DNA of 64,000 nt from Kalmusia sp. IMI 367209. Lineage: Eukaryota; Ascomycota; Dothideomycetes; Pleosporales; Didymosphaeriaceae. The notes below the pieces were generated by a model. It had not been told where the DNA came from. It searched no databases and was given only the letters and a program-made list of their open reading frames with translations. How positions within the stretch are numbered: position 1 is the stretch's first letter; the number at the start of each line of letters is the position of its first letter. The stretch is taken from assembly GCA_027946365.1 (NCBI GenBank), contig JAPEUQ010000006.1, forward strand, positions 682,001 through 746,000, in the 5' to 3' direction. Both the position numbers and the translations under genes were made by a program. This document shows positions 44,744-55,432 of this stretch, piece by piece.

Positions 44744-46279
44744 ATGAAAAAGGAACCTGCGATACCGATATCCGTTTCTTATGGTCTTCCGACTCCGCCC
44801 ACGAGCCCTCCTCGCAACTCTGCTAGTTCAATACCTGATGAAAAAGAGCCCACAGAAAACCAAGCAGACTCTGACTTCGAGTTTTTACGAGATTCACTTG
44901 GTCTTGGAGAATGGCGATGTGGAAGCCCTACAAAACAGGACAGACCTTGCAAGATGAAATTGTCGACTGAAAGAAGAGACCAAGCTGATGTACTGATAAG
45001 GTCTATAGTCGACCTTACGAGGACCTCTCCCAATCTTGAAGTCTATTTAAAAGAGTTGGCAAAATCAGTTCACTGCCGATACCATGATGGTGATGCTCCA
45101 ATGAGGTCTCGAGTCAAGGAGTGGATTAATGCTTTTTCACTTGCAGATGGAGAAGATCTGCCAGTAAAGTCTACCGAAGAGCAAATTCGAGAAGTGTTAG
45201 ATGATGTAACGATCAATTGCTTGAGATCGAAAGAAGAAAATGTCTATTGCAGCAGTCGGAGGATTGGAGGTCAGAAGGTCCAGAATTGCGTGAAGACCAT
45301 TAACAAGATCGCCAAACCAGAAGTCTATACGTGCGACGCAAGCCTTGAGTATTTTCTCAAAGTTCTTGTGGTAAACATGCACTGTGATTACCATCAAGGC
45401 ATGCCTCATACGGCAAAGATCACATCGTGGAAGTCGGCTATTATCAAGATCCTTGGGGAGGTTGTTCAGGAGCTGAAACCGTCTACTCAGCCTCACTCCA
45501 CGGATGCGACTGAATGCCACATACGAACTTTGGGCATCCGAGAGCCTGAAACTCCGGCACGGTGCAAGAGCGTCAGTTGCTGTTCAGATAGACCATTGCA
45601 CCCGACAAAGAGCTCGCCTATGTTTGATCGCGATCCAATTGCATATTGGTCCAAAGCTTATGACATCACGCCTTTTCAAATTCTTGAAAGGAGTGCTAAA
45701 CTCTCAGACTATCAGTCATCCTATGATCTGGTGAAACAAACAATGCGAAGCCAATTAGACAGAGAAGACCAAAAATCCGGTCATATCTACGCTTTTGAGG
45801 TAGAAGGGAATACAGGATTTGTCAAGATTGGATATACTAGTCGCTGTGTAGAGACACGCCATAAGGAATGGGAGTTTGATTGCAACAGAAAGCCTAAACT
45901 CCTTTATTCTACTTCTACTGATTCGGTTGCGGTCGTTCCAAATGCTCGCCGAGTTGAAGCTTTGTGTCATGCGGAGCTAGATCATCGTAAGATAAGGGTC
46001 GATTGTCCGAGTTGCCTCAAGCAACATATTGAATGGTTTGAAGTCTCCGCTACCGAGGCAATTTCAGTTATTCAAAAATGGACAGCGTGGATGAGGATGT
46101 GCCCGTACAAACGCATTGACTTGAGATTCAACCCTAAATGGTCACTTAAGGAAGAGGAACAGCGAAGGTGTAAGCATCTGGGGCTATTTTTGGAAGACAT
46201 ATCGAAAATGGCGAAAGGCCTTGATCAAGAGAAGCCGGGAGCTCCGAAAAGCATTGTGATACAGAAGGCGATTAAATGA
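44744..46279 (+). CDS. T5orf172 / MUG113-like GIY-YIG-fold protein with duplicated Cys/His modules
   Basis: An intronless frame of 511 aa. Residues about 345-450 form a T5orf172 (GIY-YIG superfamily) domain: SGHIYAFEVEGNTGFVKIGY, then TRHKEWEFDCNRKPKLLYST, RRVEALCHAELDHRK and CPSCLKQHIEWFEV, in the order seen in fission yeast Mug113 and many Pezizomycotina proteins. Upstream lie two copies of a Cys/His module: RCGSPTKQDRPC with VHCRYHDG, then YCSSRR-x6-VQNC with MHCDYHQG. They are about 110 residues apart, could bind zinc, and look like an internal duplication. The N-terminus is Pro/Ser-rich. A DNA-related, possibly nuclease role is inferred from the fold; activity is not shown. Confidence 0.82.
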   Translation: MKKEPAIPISVSYGLPTPPTSPPRNSASSIPDEKEPTENQADSDFEFLRDSLGLGEWRCGSPTKQDRPCKMKLSTERRDQADVLIRSIVDLTRTSPNLEVYLKELAKSVHCRYHDGDAPMRSRVKEWINAFSLADGEDLPVKSTEEQIREVLDDVTINCLRSKEENVYCSSRRIGGQKVQNCVKTINKIAKPEVYTCDASLEYFLKVLVVNMHCDYHQGMPHTAKITSWKSAIIKILGEVVQELKPSTQPHSTDATECHIRTLGIREPETPARCKSVSCCSDRPLHPTKSSPMFDRDPIAYWSKAYDITPFQILERSAKLSDYQSSYDLVKQTMRSQLDREDQKSGHIYAFEVEGNTGFVKIGYTSRCVETRHKEWEFDCNRKPKLLYSTSTDSVAVVPNARRVEALCHAELDHRKIRVDCPSCLKQHIEWFEVSATEAISVIQKWTAWMRMCPYKRIDLRFNPKWSLKEEEQRRCKHLGLFLEDISKMAKGLDQEKPGAPKSIVIQKAIK

Positions 46280-48280
46280 CCCAAACATTTTTTTCTCTTG
46301 TTCTCTAATCTCAGGCTATTTCAATGGATATTAGGTCCTGCACTGCAATTTTTTACATATCTGTGTCCACCGACTCAGGGTTGATCATGTTTGGAATGAG
46401 GCCGTATTTCGGGTCTGGTTTATTTGCCCACAGATGTGTCAAGCCTTCGAATGTAACCTTTGATGCTGCAGACAAATACCGTCTAACATATCTGCTCCTT
46501 GCTGATATTAACAACATATTGACGCGGCCACCACATCGGATATGCTGGATGAAGGGCTGTGCTACAGAGATGACAACGCGCAATTTATCGCCGGTCTCGC
46601 AGATAATTCCCTCGACTGTGATTTTTATCCAAGAGTTCTTACAACACAATGGAGGAGTCGAGCATTGTTGACGAGCATGTTTAGCGCTGACGTGTCGAAT
46701 AAGGAATGGGCCTCGAGGACGATTCGCTGCGGTACTGAAATGTCGCAGTCGTCTGCGTGAACTGCATATGTGTACAGATCAGGCCCTTTAAGACTTCGGA
46801 CTAGGCATTTGGCATATATCGTAGGAAGACGACGATACGTATTAAAGGGTAACCTAAAGTAAGTGAGTATGTTCGTTTCATGCTTACAAGATGGTACAGT
46901 GTGGTGATTCTTCCGCATTTATTTTCTTGCCAGAGTCAAAGTGATTGCTTTGCCTCTGCCGCATGCGCGCCTAGTTCTGATAGCAGTATTCAGCGCCCCA
47001 AACCAACATTCATCATAGATTCGCGCATATGGTTTCTTCTAGTTGATGAATCGATTTGCAATTTTTCCTAATCCTCGGCGACTTCCCGACTGTAAAATTT
47101 CAGTCTCATCAGGCAGCCACACTGCGACGAAATAGATCGTCTTAGCGTCCACTAGCCCGGCATTCTACTGAGATCTTGAGACATACTCTCAGTAAATTTG
47201 CAACAGCCCCTCAAATGTTTCCTACTAACAAGTATTAAAATCCTTTTTTCTTTTCGGGTGGCAAGTCAGGTCTGAATATTGGATATGACGCGTCACGATT
47301 CACGCCTAGACTGAGAAGATCGCGCACGAGTCATGAGCCAACAACGCTTCGCCAAAATTGCGGCATTTGTTATGTACCCACAAAAATTCGATAGCGGTTT
47401 CTGCTATACAGAGACCACGAGGTGCGTAGGCCACCGCATCCTCACTGCCGCGGAGGCAAACTTGAGCATAGTCTCCAAGCTCTTAAGCATATGCCAAGCG
47501 AATCCAACTTAAAGAACAGTTCTTGTCACTCATGGAAGAATTAGTATATGGGTCTCCGTTGCACATCGCTATTTCGTGTTAGTCCACATTACTGTAAGGC
47601 GATACGCCTGATGCAGCGCTGTCATCAATGCTTTTAGTTTCCACCGTTTTCAGTGGCGGCAAAATGGCGTGAAGCTCATGCAGATCGAAAAACCTCCGAA
47701 TTGACGGCGTCATGCTACGGATATTGAAACATGGTTCGACAGTTCAAACAGCTTGGCAACTGTTCCACTATGCTCCACACAAGGTTCTCATTCGCGGAGA
47801 AACAGAACAATATGTTCGAAACGTTGGCTTGCCCAAAGCATCCTAGTGCTATGGATCGTCCCGTCTCCCGACCCAAGGGGTTGCCCATGCCACCACCTGT
47901 TCTCGAAATGAGCAGGAGCTCTCCGCCTGGTAGCGAGAAGCATAACATCTCACAGGTGGCGGAAGGCCAAGCAAAGCCAAGCAAACTGTGCGATTCGCGG
48001 GTTTCAAGCGGGCGGGTGGTAGACGATGGTGATGCGTAACACAGGGCTCCAGATATACTATCTACGGATGTAGGTATGCGCATATAGGGATTTGCAGCGG
48101 ATTCTATAAAGGCAAGACAGCATGCCTTGATGGAAGCTCACTCTTCACCGAGCACACTTCATTCATTCTTCTTACACATTCGCTTTGCTTGACGCAATCC
48201 TTTCTTTCCGACAACTTTCTTCTTGAACATCCGCTTCCAACTTCCAGACTTCCTTCTTCAAATCCCAAACACCAATCACA
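46280..48280. other. intergenic; pectate lyase promoter at its end
   Basis: About 2 kb. The first part is AT-rich; minus-strand frames such as 46353-46649 and 47715-48083 lack recognisable motifs. The last 180 bases form the pectate lyase promoter and leader. Confidence 0.45.
48105..48110 (+). promoter_or_regulatory. TATA box of the pectate lyase gene
   Basis: The sequence tataaa lies 176 bases upstream of the ATG, followed by a pyrimidine-rich, C/T/A leader that ends in caatcacaATG, typical of strongly inducible fungal secreted-enzyme genes. Confidence 0.6.
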
Positions 48281-49005
48281 ATGAAGGCCTCCGTCGCTGC
48301 TGCTATCTTGGCATTCACTGCCTCCGCCGCTGCTAAGAGCTTGTTCAACAAGCGCGCCGACTTTCCCATCCCTGCTTCCCAGGGCTCCGTTACCTTCGAT
48401 GCCGCTGAGGAGATTTCTGGTACCTTCGATGGTGGATTGAAGACGTATGGTCGTGGTGTTAGCTGCACTGGACAGGACGAGGGTGGCGACTCGGACGCCG
48501 TCTTCATCCTCAAGGACGGAGCTACGCTCAAGAACGCCATCATTGGCGCCGATCAAATCGAGGGTGTTCACTGCGAAGGCTCGTGCACGATCGAGAATGT
48601 GTGGTGGGCGGCCGTTTGCGAGGGTGAGTGTCTTCTACCCATCGGTTTAACATAGACGCTAACAGTTCCATAGACGCTCTCTCGCTCAAGGGCGATGGCG
48701 ACGCTACTGTCATTGGTGGAGGTGCTACTGGTGCCGAGGACAAGGTTGTCCAGCACAACGGTGCCGGAACCGTGACTATTGACGGCTTCACTGTCGTCGA
48801 TTTTGGCAAGCTCTACCGTGCGTGCGGTAACTGCAAGGAGAGCGCCGAGCGCCATGTCGTGATCAAGAACGTCAAAGCCAGCAGCGGTAAGCTCCTCGCC
48901 GGCATCAACCCCAACTTCGGCGACACTGCCACCATCTCGACCACCTGTGCCACCGACGTCAAGGCCATCTGCACCGAGTTCGAGGGTACTACCCCCCGGC
49001 AATGA
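48281..49005 (+). CDS. secreted pectate lyase, PL3 family (C-terminal frameshift)
   Basis: Exons 48281-48623 and 48674-49005 around a 50-nt intron (gtgagt...ccatag, branch gctaac); 224 aa as read. A signal peptide (residues 1-18, then KSLFNKR, a Lys-Arg processing-like site) precedes the small PL3 parallel beta-helix: [65 protein letters not shown] and CTEFEGTTP. The enzyme cleaves de-esterified pectin (polygalacturonate) by calcium-dependent beta-elimination outside the cell. The frame ends at a TGA just after a run of six C (48992-48997). With one C fewer it would continue [11 protein letters not shown] to CGYTESEIAEC and stop at 49073-49075, the normal family end, so about 25 residues are lost to a one-base insertion or a base-calling error. 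Confidence 0.88.
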
Positions 49006-49075
49006 GCCTGAGGAGGTTTCCTCCGGCCCCAGCAACGCTTGCGGCTACACCGAGTCTGAGATTGCTGAGTGCTAG

Positions 49076-49641
49076 AGGAAGTAAGGGGACGTTGTGGTGA
49101 GTGGAGGAACATTCATTGGTGTTCATTGGGATGCATCAACAATAGTTTTGGAAGCCTTGAAAGCAGATTTCTGTAGATATACTTTACATTCGAAGCACAT
49201 GCCGTGCATGTAGATATTTTATCAAGCCATCATATGATACTCTTGGGACTCCTTACATTTGTAATGCGATGTGACTGCTTTTTTGTTTTGGAAGTACTTC
49301 GGTGATCAAGAGGCCGATATTACCACCTGCCATTGCATTGTCAAGAGACTAGGCCATGATAAAAAAGTAGTAGCGCCTACCCCGACAATGGCAGCTTTCC
49401 TGGTGAATATGAATACAATACCTGAGTTCGAGCGGATTGACTACTGAATTCCTGCTGAAATAATCTATATCGATCGTGTGTTTCACTTCTATACAGGTGA
49501 GGAACCCGACAGAATTGGACAATATTCTCCACCACCAAACGGTCATCGGACATAGGCCGCTCTCCATCCGGTAAGCCCGTAGCCCTCTATGCATACAATC
49601 ATCTAACTACCATAATCTAATCAGCTACAACACCTAGTGCT
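49076..49641. other. intergenic between convergent genes
   Basis: About 570 bases containing the 3' ends of the pectate lyase and VOC genes. No other feature was recognised. Confidence 0.4.
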
Positions 49642-49645
49642 CTAC

Positions 49646-50341
49646 TCAAAAACCGGCGGCTGTACCTCGATCAAATTCCCGTCCGGATCCGCCACAAATG
49701 CACTCTGCACCGCTCCCGTCCTTACATCCCCAAACGCCCGCACCAAAGCCTCCAACTCGCCCTCTTCCAATGCTCCCAATCGCCTCTACTCCCAATCCAT
49801 ACGCATTTGCCAACTCCTCATTCCTCACATCTAATTCCTCGCCTGCCCGCTTGATGATTCTTCCCCCAAAGACTTCAACCCGCTCCTGCGCCTCTTTCAC
49901 ATCCGGCACAACAAGCCCAGTATGCGAGAAGGTATTCGGATTTTTCATGCTTGGCAGTGGTGTGTGAGTCGCGCCCTCCAGGTAGAGGAATTCGACGAGG
50001 CCTTTGATTGAGTTCTTATTCTGCGCGAATTCCGCACATGAGGAGTAGCTCGCGGTGTTGTGACCGAGGTACGTGATGTGGTATCTTGGAATGGGATTGT
50101 AAGTGAAGATTTGAGTGAGACCAAGGGCTTGTTCGTAAAAGATAATCGCGCGTGAGAGGTTTGTAGTGATATATGATAGATGATTAATGCTGTAGGCTTG
50201 AAATGCGGTTCTCAGGGCGCAGGAGGAACCGAAGGAGAAGGTATCTTTTGGGGGGACGGTGGAATTTATGACGATTTGGGGGATGTCGTTTGCCGCCGTG
50301 AGAGATGCGAGGCCAGTAAGGATTAAGGTCAGTCGAACCAT
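49646..50341 (-). CDS. secreted VOC/glyoxalase-fold protein (frameshifted C-terminus)
   Basis: A single frame from the ATG at 50341 (another ATG seven codons upstream) of about 231 aa. A signal peptide (MVRLTLILTGLASLTAA) is followed by a vicinal-oxygen-chelate domain: INHLSYITTNLSRAIIFYEQ and ALGLTQIF open the first beta-alpha-beta3 module; NTFSHTGLVVPDVKEAQERV and FGGRIIKR start the second. After SIG (about 49770) the natural end VADPDGNLIEVQ and QPPVFE is found one base out of frame, ending at 49642. As read, the last residues are a Gly-rich artefact without the family's metal-binding Glu. This is a one-base insertion or error. Glyoxalase, dioxygenase or resistance roles are known in the fold; the function here is unknown, and secretion is unusual. 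Confidence 0.8.
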   Translation of the reverse strand: MVRLTLILTGLASLTAANDIPQIVINSTVPPKDTFSFGSSCALRTAFQAYSINHLSYITTNLSRAIIFYEQALGLTQIFTYNPIPRYHITYLGHNTASYSSCAEFAQNKNSIKGLVEFLYLEGATHTPLPSMKNPNTFSHTGLVVPDVKEAQERVEVFGGRIIKRAGEELDVRNEELANAYGLGVEAIGSIGRGRVGGFGAGVWGCKDGSGAECICGGSGREFDRGTAAGF

Positions 50342-50979
50342 CGTGATGGAGAAGCCCAGCAATAATAGATAGATTGAAATCTAGAGGTTGCAAATACGTT
50401 TGGTTGAATTCGTCTGTCATTAAAACAGTACTCGCAGTAATTCGTGCATTCTATCGTGCACAGTAGGAGTTAGTCGTTAAATAATTGCATGCATGTGTCC
50501 CCTTACGGCCGTAACGGTAAGTGTGGGATGACGATTAGGCAACAGTGGGAGCGAAAAAATCATCGACCACACAAAGACATGTATGTGTGCTGTATTTTCT
50601 GTAGCGTACTTTAGTTCTATAAAAAGTAGAGCCTTTCATAAATGACAAGGTGGAGATGGCTTTTCAAGTGATTGCTAGTGTGGTAGTCGAGCGCGATATG
50701 TTTTTAGCAGACTCCAGGCTTCGCACACTGATCACCTTGATAATCTTTGTTCCTGCCTTTGATTTAGATCACTGAAAGCTCTGACATGTGTTCATATTGA
50801 TCTAGGATTGTGCGTGAGGCACTAGGCTCTTGCATATGTGGTGTTGCTTTCACTGAAACTTTTGTGGTGGCTCAACCTCCCAGTCATAGCGTTGACGTAG
50901 ATTATTAGCCCCACCCTAGAACTAAAACCGGAAAACTATACTAAAGAAGGAAACTTTACGCCAAACATACTCTAACTCC
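50342..50979. other. intergenic
   Basis: About 640 bases between two minus-strand genes: the promoter of the VOC gene and the 3' end of the NLR-like gene. Nothing else was recognised. Confidence 0.4.
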
Positions 50980-53900
50980 TCATAATGCGCCTAGCTCAAT
51001 GTTGTATGTCCATATCTTTCCAGATCCAACACCAACAGCAATAGTCTTACCCGACACAGCTGAACGTGTTGACCGATATTCTGAGGGTAGCCAAACTAAG
51101 TTTTCTGAATCACACTTTATCCATGCTCTATCTGCGCTCAAAGCTAGACCTGCATGTTGAGGCTCCGAAATGGTTGGAAGAATGTTCCGATCAGATGGAA
51201 CGTTCATGTCAACAGTACCAATTTCCGTATGAAGATACGAACCAGTTGCATCAAACGAAATATGTTGAAGTTTTGCCTTAGTCTTGACAATTCGAAGGCA
51301 CTCGCCGCTGCTTATATCCCAGAGTTTTATTTCCGTGTCTGATACCGATGCGAGCCGAGTTGAGTCATAAGAGAAGGCTGCCGACCAGATATGACCACTA
51401 TGACCCTGGAGCATCTGCAGGCAGTCACTGCTCCTTATATCCCAGAGGTTTATTTTCCCATCATCTGACGAGGATGCGGCTCGATCTAAGGTGTGGGAGA
51501 AGGCTAACCAGTCGTGTAAGTTGCTAGAGCACTTCAGCACCTGAAGGCATTCGCCGCTACTTGCGTCCCAGATTTGAGCCGTTCTCTCTACTGAGACTAA
51601 CGCAACCTTTGTCGAGTCGTGTGAGAAGGTTACTGAGAGCGCCCCTTTATCATCGCTCATGGGAAGCGTCTGGATGCACTCACCGCTACTCACATTCCAG
51701 ATCTTGACCGTTTTGTCGTACGATGCTGATGCGAGCCGCGTAGAGTCATAAGAGAAGGCTATCGACCTCACATAATCGATATGACCCTTAAGGGTTAGGA
51801 GGCACTCAGCGTTGCTGGCGTCCCAAATTTTAGCTGTCATATCGCTCGATGCCGACGCGAGCCTAGTTAGATCGGGGGGAGAATAACACCTTCCAAATCC
51901 AATCACTATGACCCTCGAGTATCTGCTTACTCCTGCTTGAACTCCAAAGCTTTACTGTACCGTCGTTCGACGCTGATGCGATCTGAGTCGAGTCGTGGGA
52001 AAAGGCTACCGAATTCAGTAAATAGCCATGGCCCTCGAGCGTCTGCAGGCACTCGCCACTGTATGCATCCCAAACCCTGGCTATCGTGCCTGATGCTATC
52101 CCGAGCCGGGTCGAGTCGTGGGAGAAGATCACTGACTGCACCTGTTTACTATGGCTATCAAGCGTCTGGAGGCACTCGCCGCTGCTCACATCCCAAATCT
52201 TAACCGTCGTTCCTAAAGCTGATGCGAGTCGGGTTGAGTCATGGGAGAAGGCTACTGGCTGAAACCGAAGTAATTCTCTAGGAAGCGTCTTGATCCACTC
52301 GCCGATGCTCTTGTGGCCTTTGAAGGTCTGTAGACACTCGCCGCTGCTCAGATTCCAGAGCTTTACTGTACCATCATTCAACGCTGATGCAAGTTGGGTC
52401 GAGTCATAGGAAAAAGCCACCGATTTAAGTAAATCGCTATCAGATTCAAGCGTCTGGAGGCACTCGCCACTGCTCACATCCCGGAGCTTTAATATATCGT
52501 CTGTTGATACGGATGCGAGCCGGGTCAAGTCATGTGAGAAGGCCGCCGAGACTATATCGTCATAGCCCTTGAGCGTCTGGAGGCACTCACCACTGCCAGT
52601 ATCCCAGAGCTCTATTGTGCCGTCTCTTGACACGGCGGCAAGTCGGACCGAGTCGTGCGAGAAGGCCGTCGGAGATTATATCTCGATGGCCCTCGAGCGT
52701 CTGCAGGCACGCGCCGCTGCTCACATCCCAAAGCTTTACTGTACTGTCCATTGCCACGGATATGAGCCATAGTGAGTCATGTGAGAAGGCGACCGAGTCG
52801 ACCGAACACCTATGCTCCTCAAGCGTCTGTATGCAAACACCCCATTCTTCTCCTATAGCTGGCTTCACCGTAATCCATTTCGGTTCTTCTTTCTTAAAGA
52901 GACTCTTTATCAGGCTACCATCAGGACTAAATATTAGTGCCGACACGTATACCTGTAGAGGACTGCTCTCTATTGCCAATCTGTAATACATAACAAATCG
53001 ATATGCATCCTGAACCAGTTCAATTAATGTAGAAGCATTTGCTGTTCCCTACGTTATATTAGCCTATGTTCCACCAAATAGTATCTCCTGTTAGGAATTA
53101 CATTAAATAAAGCCTCTAGATTTGCTAGAGAAATTACGCCCTTTGGCATGCTCTTACAAAGACTAAGAGCTTCAAGCCAGTAAAGATATTTCTCTCTGAG
53201 GAAGGTTTCGATAGCGTTTCGATCCTCCAATTCGACTGTATTATCTGTTGGAGAGCTGGTCTTCCAGTCATGGAAGTGATCGATCCAGTAGATGCATAAG
53301 TAGCGTGAAGCCGCTAATGGGTCTGGATCTGGCCGTCTTACCCGCTCTATAGGATATCCTAACGAACCTAGGCTGTAGATATCCCGCCGAAGCGTCTTTG
53401 ACATAATTTGGAGCGAGTTCAAGAAGATTGAGCGGTGTATATCTTCTATTCCAAAAGGACAGATTTCGTAAAGTGCCTCTCTGAGTAGAAAGTCCTTTGC
53501 TGATTGGTGGACGAAGAAGATAGTGCGGTTCCGAAGTGTTAGAAAAGAACCACAAAGCCCTATGATCTCTAAAAGGGCCTCGTCATTCCCGGATATACCT
53601 GTGGGCATATCAACGAAAGACACCAGCTCGTCTAACGAAATTGGCTCATACACAGCTGAGATGACGGCTAGTATACGTTTGCAAAGGTCAGCATCTTCTG
53701 AGCTACAGATCTGGTCTAACATCCGCCTATAGACTGCATTAAGTCCAGGCGGAAACACCTTCACCCTCATTTGAGCCCTCCACGCCGGCGTGTTCGCGAG
53801 TTCTTGGCACACTAAAGCTACCCAGAGGAAAGTGCCCTTCGCATTTGACGACAAGTAGCGCTCAACAACGTCCCGCGTTTCGTTATCGTATCTGTTTCGT

Positions 53901-55432
53901 TTCGCCAGCCGGTTCACTTGGAATGAAATATATGTTCTTATAGCTGCGGAGACGGATTCCTCGTTTAGCTCGAGGCACAGCCTTACACTGTGTGTCGTAG
54001 TGTCGAGAGTTTTCTCAATGCCAGGCAAGTTGCGACTAGAGACAATCCATTTGATGCGCGGTGATACTGAGGATACATGGATAATAAAATCCAGCAGCTT
54101 CTGCAAGTCTACGATACATTCGTCGAGTGCATCGATTATCAAGTATGTGCCGTTCAACTTTGGGTCTTGCAGGACATTCGTAAAGATCTCATGTATGGCG
54201 ACCCATGCGTTCACGTCTTCAAAGAGGTCTTTACCAGCATAATCATACTTCTTGCGAACATGTGTGATGAGTGATGGTAGTTGTTTGACAAGCATGTATA
54301 ATAGACCTCGCAGTATAGCTGTTGCGTTGTTGGTCTGGGAGTCTGTGGCCTGGCAAAGAAAGTAGGATAACGTAGCTCTCTGGGCCATTGATAGCTTTAG
54401 CTGATCAATAATGCCACAGAGAAGCATAGTCTTACCCTTACCAGCGTCACCCTTAACCCACAGGAGCCGACTCTGCTGGTCGTCGCACCACTGTTGATAA
54501 CCGGAATTCTCAAGGATCCAATAATATGACTCCTTTAGTAATCCGCCTTTAGTTTCCTCAATACGTTTCTTATTATCGTGGGGATCAGTGAGTCGTAAGT
54601 CTCGAAGACATGCTGATAGGTTATCAATCTCCTCCTCAAGTCTTTTAAACGCATTTACCATTCCTTCACCATAACGAAGAGGTATATCAACGTCAAAGAT
54701 GCCTAGTAACGAGTATGCTTTATCTTCTTCGAGTTTAGTCTGGCGGCTTCCTATCCATTGAAATCGATCCTTGACGCTGAATTGAGATAAATGGGCTCCT
54801 TGAAGCGCCGCCTTAGGAATACCCGTTATCTCGTGAAGTATTTGCTCTAGAGAACCCTTATCACCAAGTCGCCTGCGTTCCTGGGAGAAGAAAACGACAG
54901 AAACTGGGCCCAGAAGCTCTTGAAGCGTCCAGCCTCGAGTGAACCATTTACTTTTCCGGAAATCTGATTCCCAATGCGTTGCATTAGCGTTCTCACTGCT
55001 GGCTCCCACTTTCTTCGTCCAATTGAGTGGCCGAGGTACATATTTCGTCAATTTCTTTTTCCTATTCGACGTGATGGAAGTCGTAGACACATCCGATAAA
55101 TAGACGTAGCATCGAGCGGCATTGCGGTACCAGCGAAACATAGAGTTGATAGCATACGAAAGCTCCGCTTTGTCTTCTTTGTTGATACAACAAGTATCAA
55201 TCCAAAAGTACTCTAAGCCATCCTGTGCGGCTTGCTCTCCGCAGAAGCGGACCTTCTCATAGCCTTTCTTGTCCTTGCCGGTGCCATTTGATATTTCTTC
55301 GAAGGTAACCTCGTCCTTGGTATTTAAACTCCATGTATGCGAAAGTATTGCGTAAGGAGGGACTTCGTCGTTGCCAACTACATCCTCAGTGAAACTGAAC
55401 TCGCCAGGAGAGGTCCGTCGTAAAAGGCGCAT
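50980..55432 (-). CDS. HET-NACHT-WD40 NLR-like protein (HNWD, het-e/het-d type), two frameshifts in WD40 part
   Basis: Exon 1 55432-53102 (777 codons) joins exon 2 from 53048 through a 53-nt intron (gtaatt...acgtag, branch gctaat). N-terminal HET domain, residues about 1-270: YAILSHTWS, FWIDTCCINKEDKAELS, WFTRGWTLQELLGP. NACHT: Walker A VKGDAGKGKT (about 325-335), Walker B TYLIIDALDE (about 429-438). Exon 2 starts with LIELVQDAYRFVMYYR and SPLQVYVSALIFSPD, the usual link to WD40 repeats in Podospora HNWD incompatibility proteins, in which ligand binding by the repeats triggers HET-mediated cell death. The repeat array is broken by a one-base insertion near 52665-52675 and an extra base in six C (plus-strand G 51874-51879). 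As read, the protein ends in repeat 2 at 52587, about 930 aa. With both frames followed it runs to 50980 with about 12 repeats. It could be a decayed allele or base-calling error. Confidence 0.85.
51250..52850 (-). repeat. WD40 repeat array of the NLR-like gene
   Basis: About 12 units of roughly 42 codons, each of the form S-G-E-C-L-Q-T-L-(E/K)-G-H, then S-V-A-F-S-H-D-S-T-R-L-A-S and T-V-K-(L/I)-W-D. The repeats are highly similar in DNA as well, especially the ctcgccactgct and gagtcgtgggag blocks on the plus strand. Units 3, 4, 9 and 10 are more diverged, with Ser/Asp-rich or lengthened loops in place of GH. The two frameshifts fall at the unit 1/2 and 7/8 boundaries. Confidence 0.88.

Noticed and set aside
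46353..46649. Minus-strand frame of 98 codons
   Set aside because: Protein-like in places but no family, no clear start context and no neighbouring exon.
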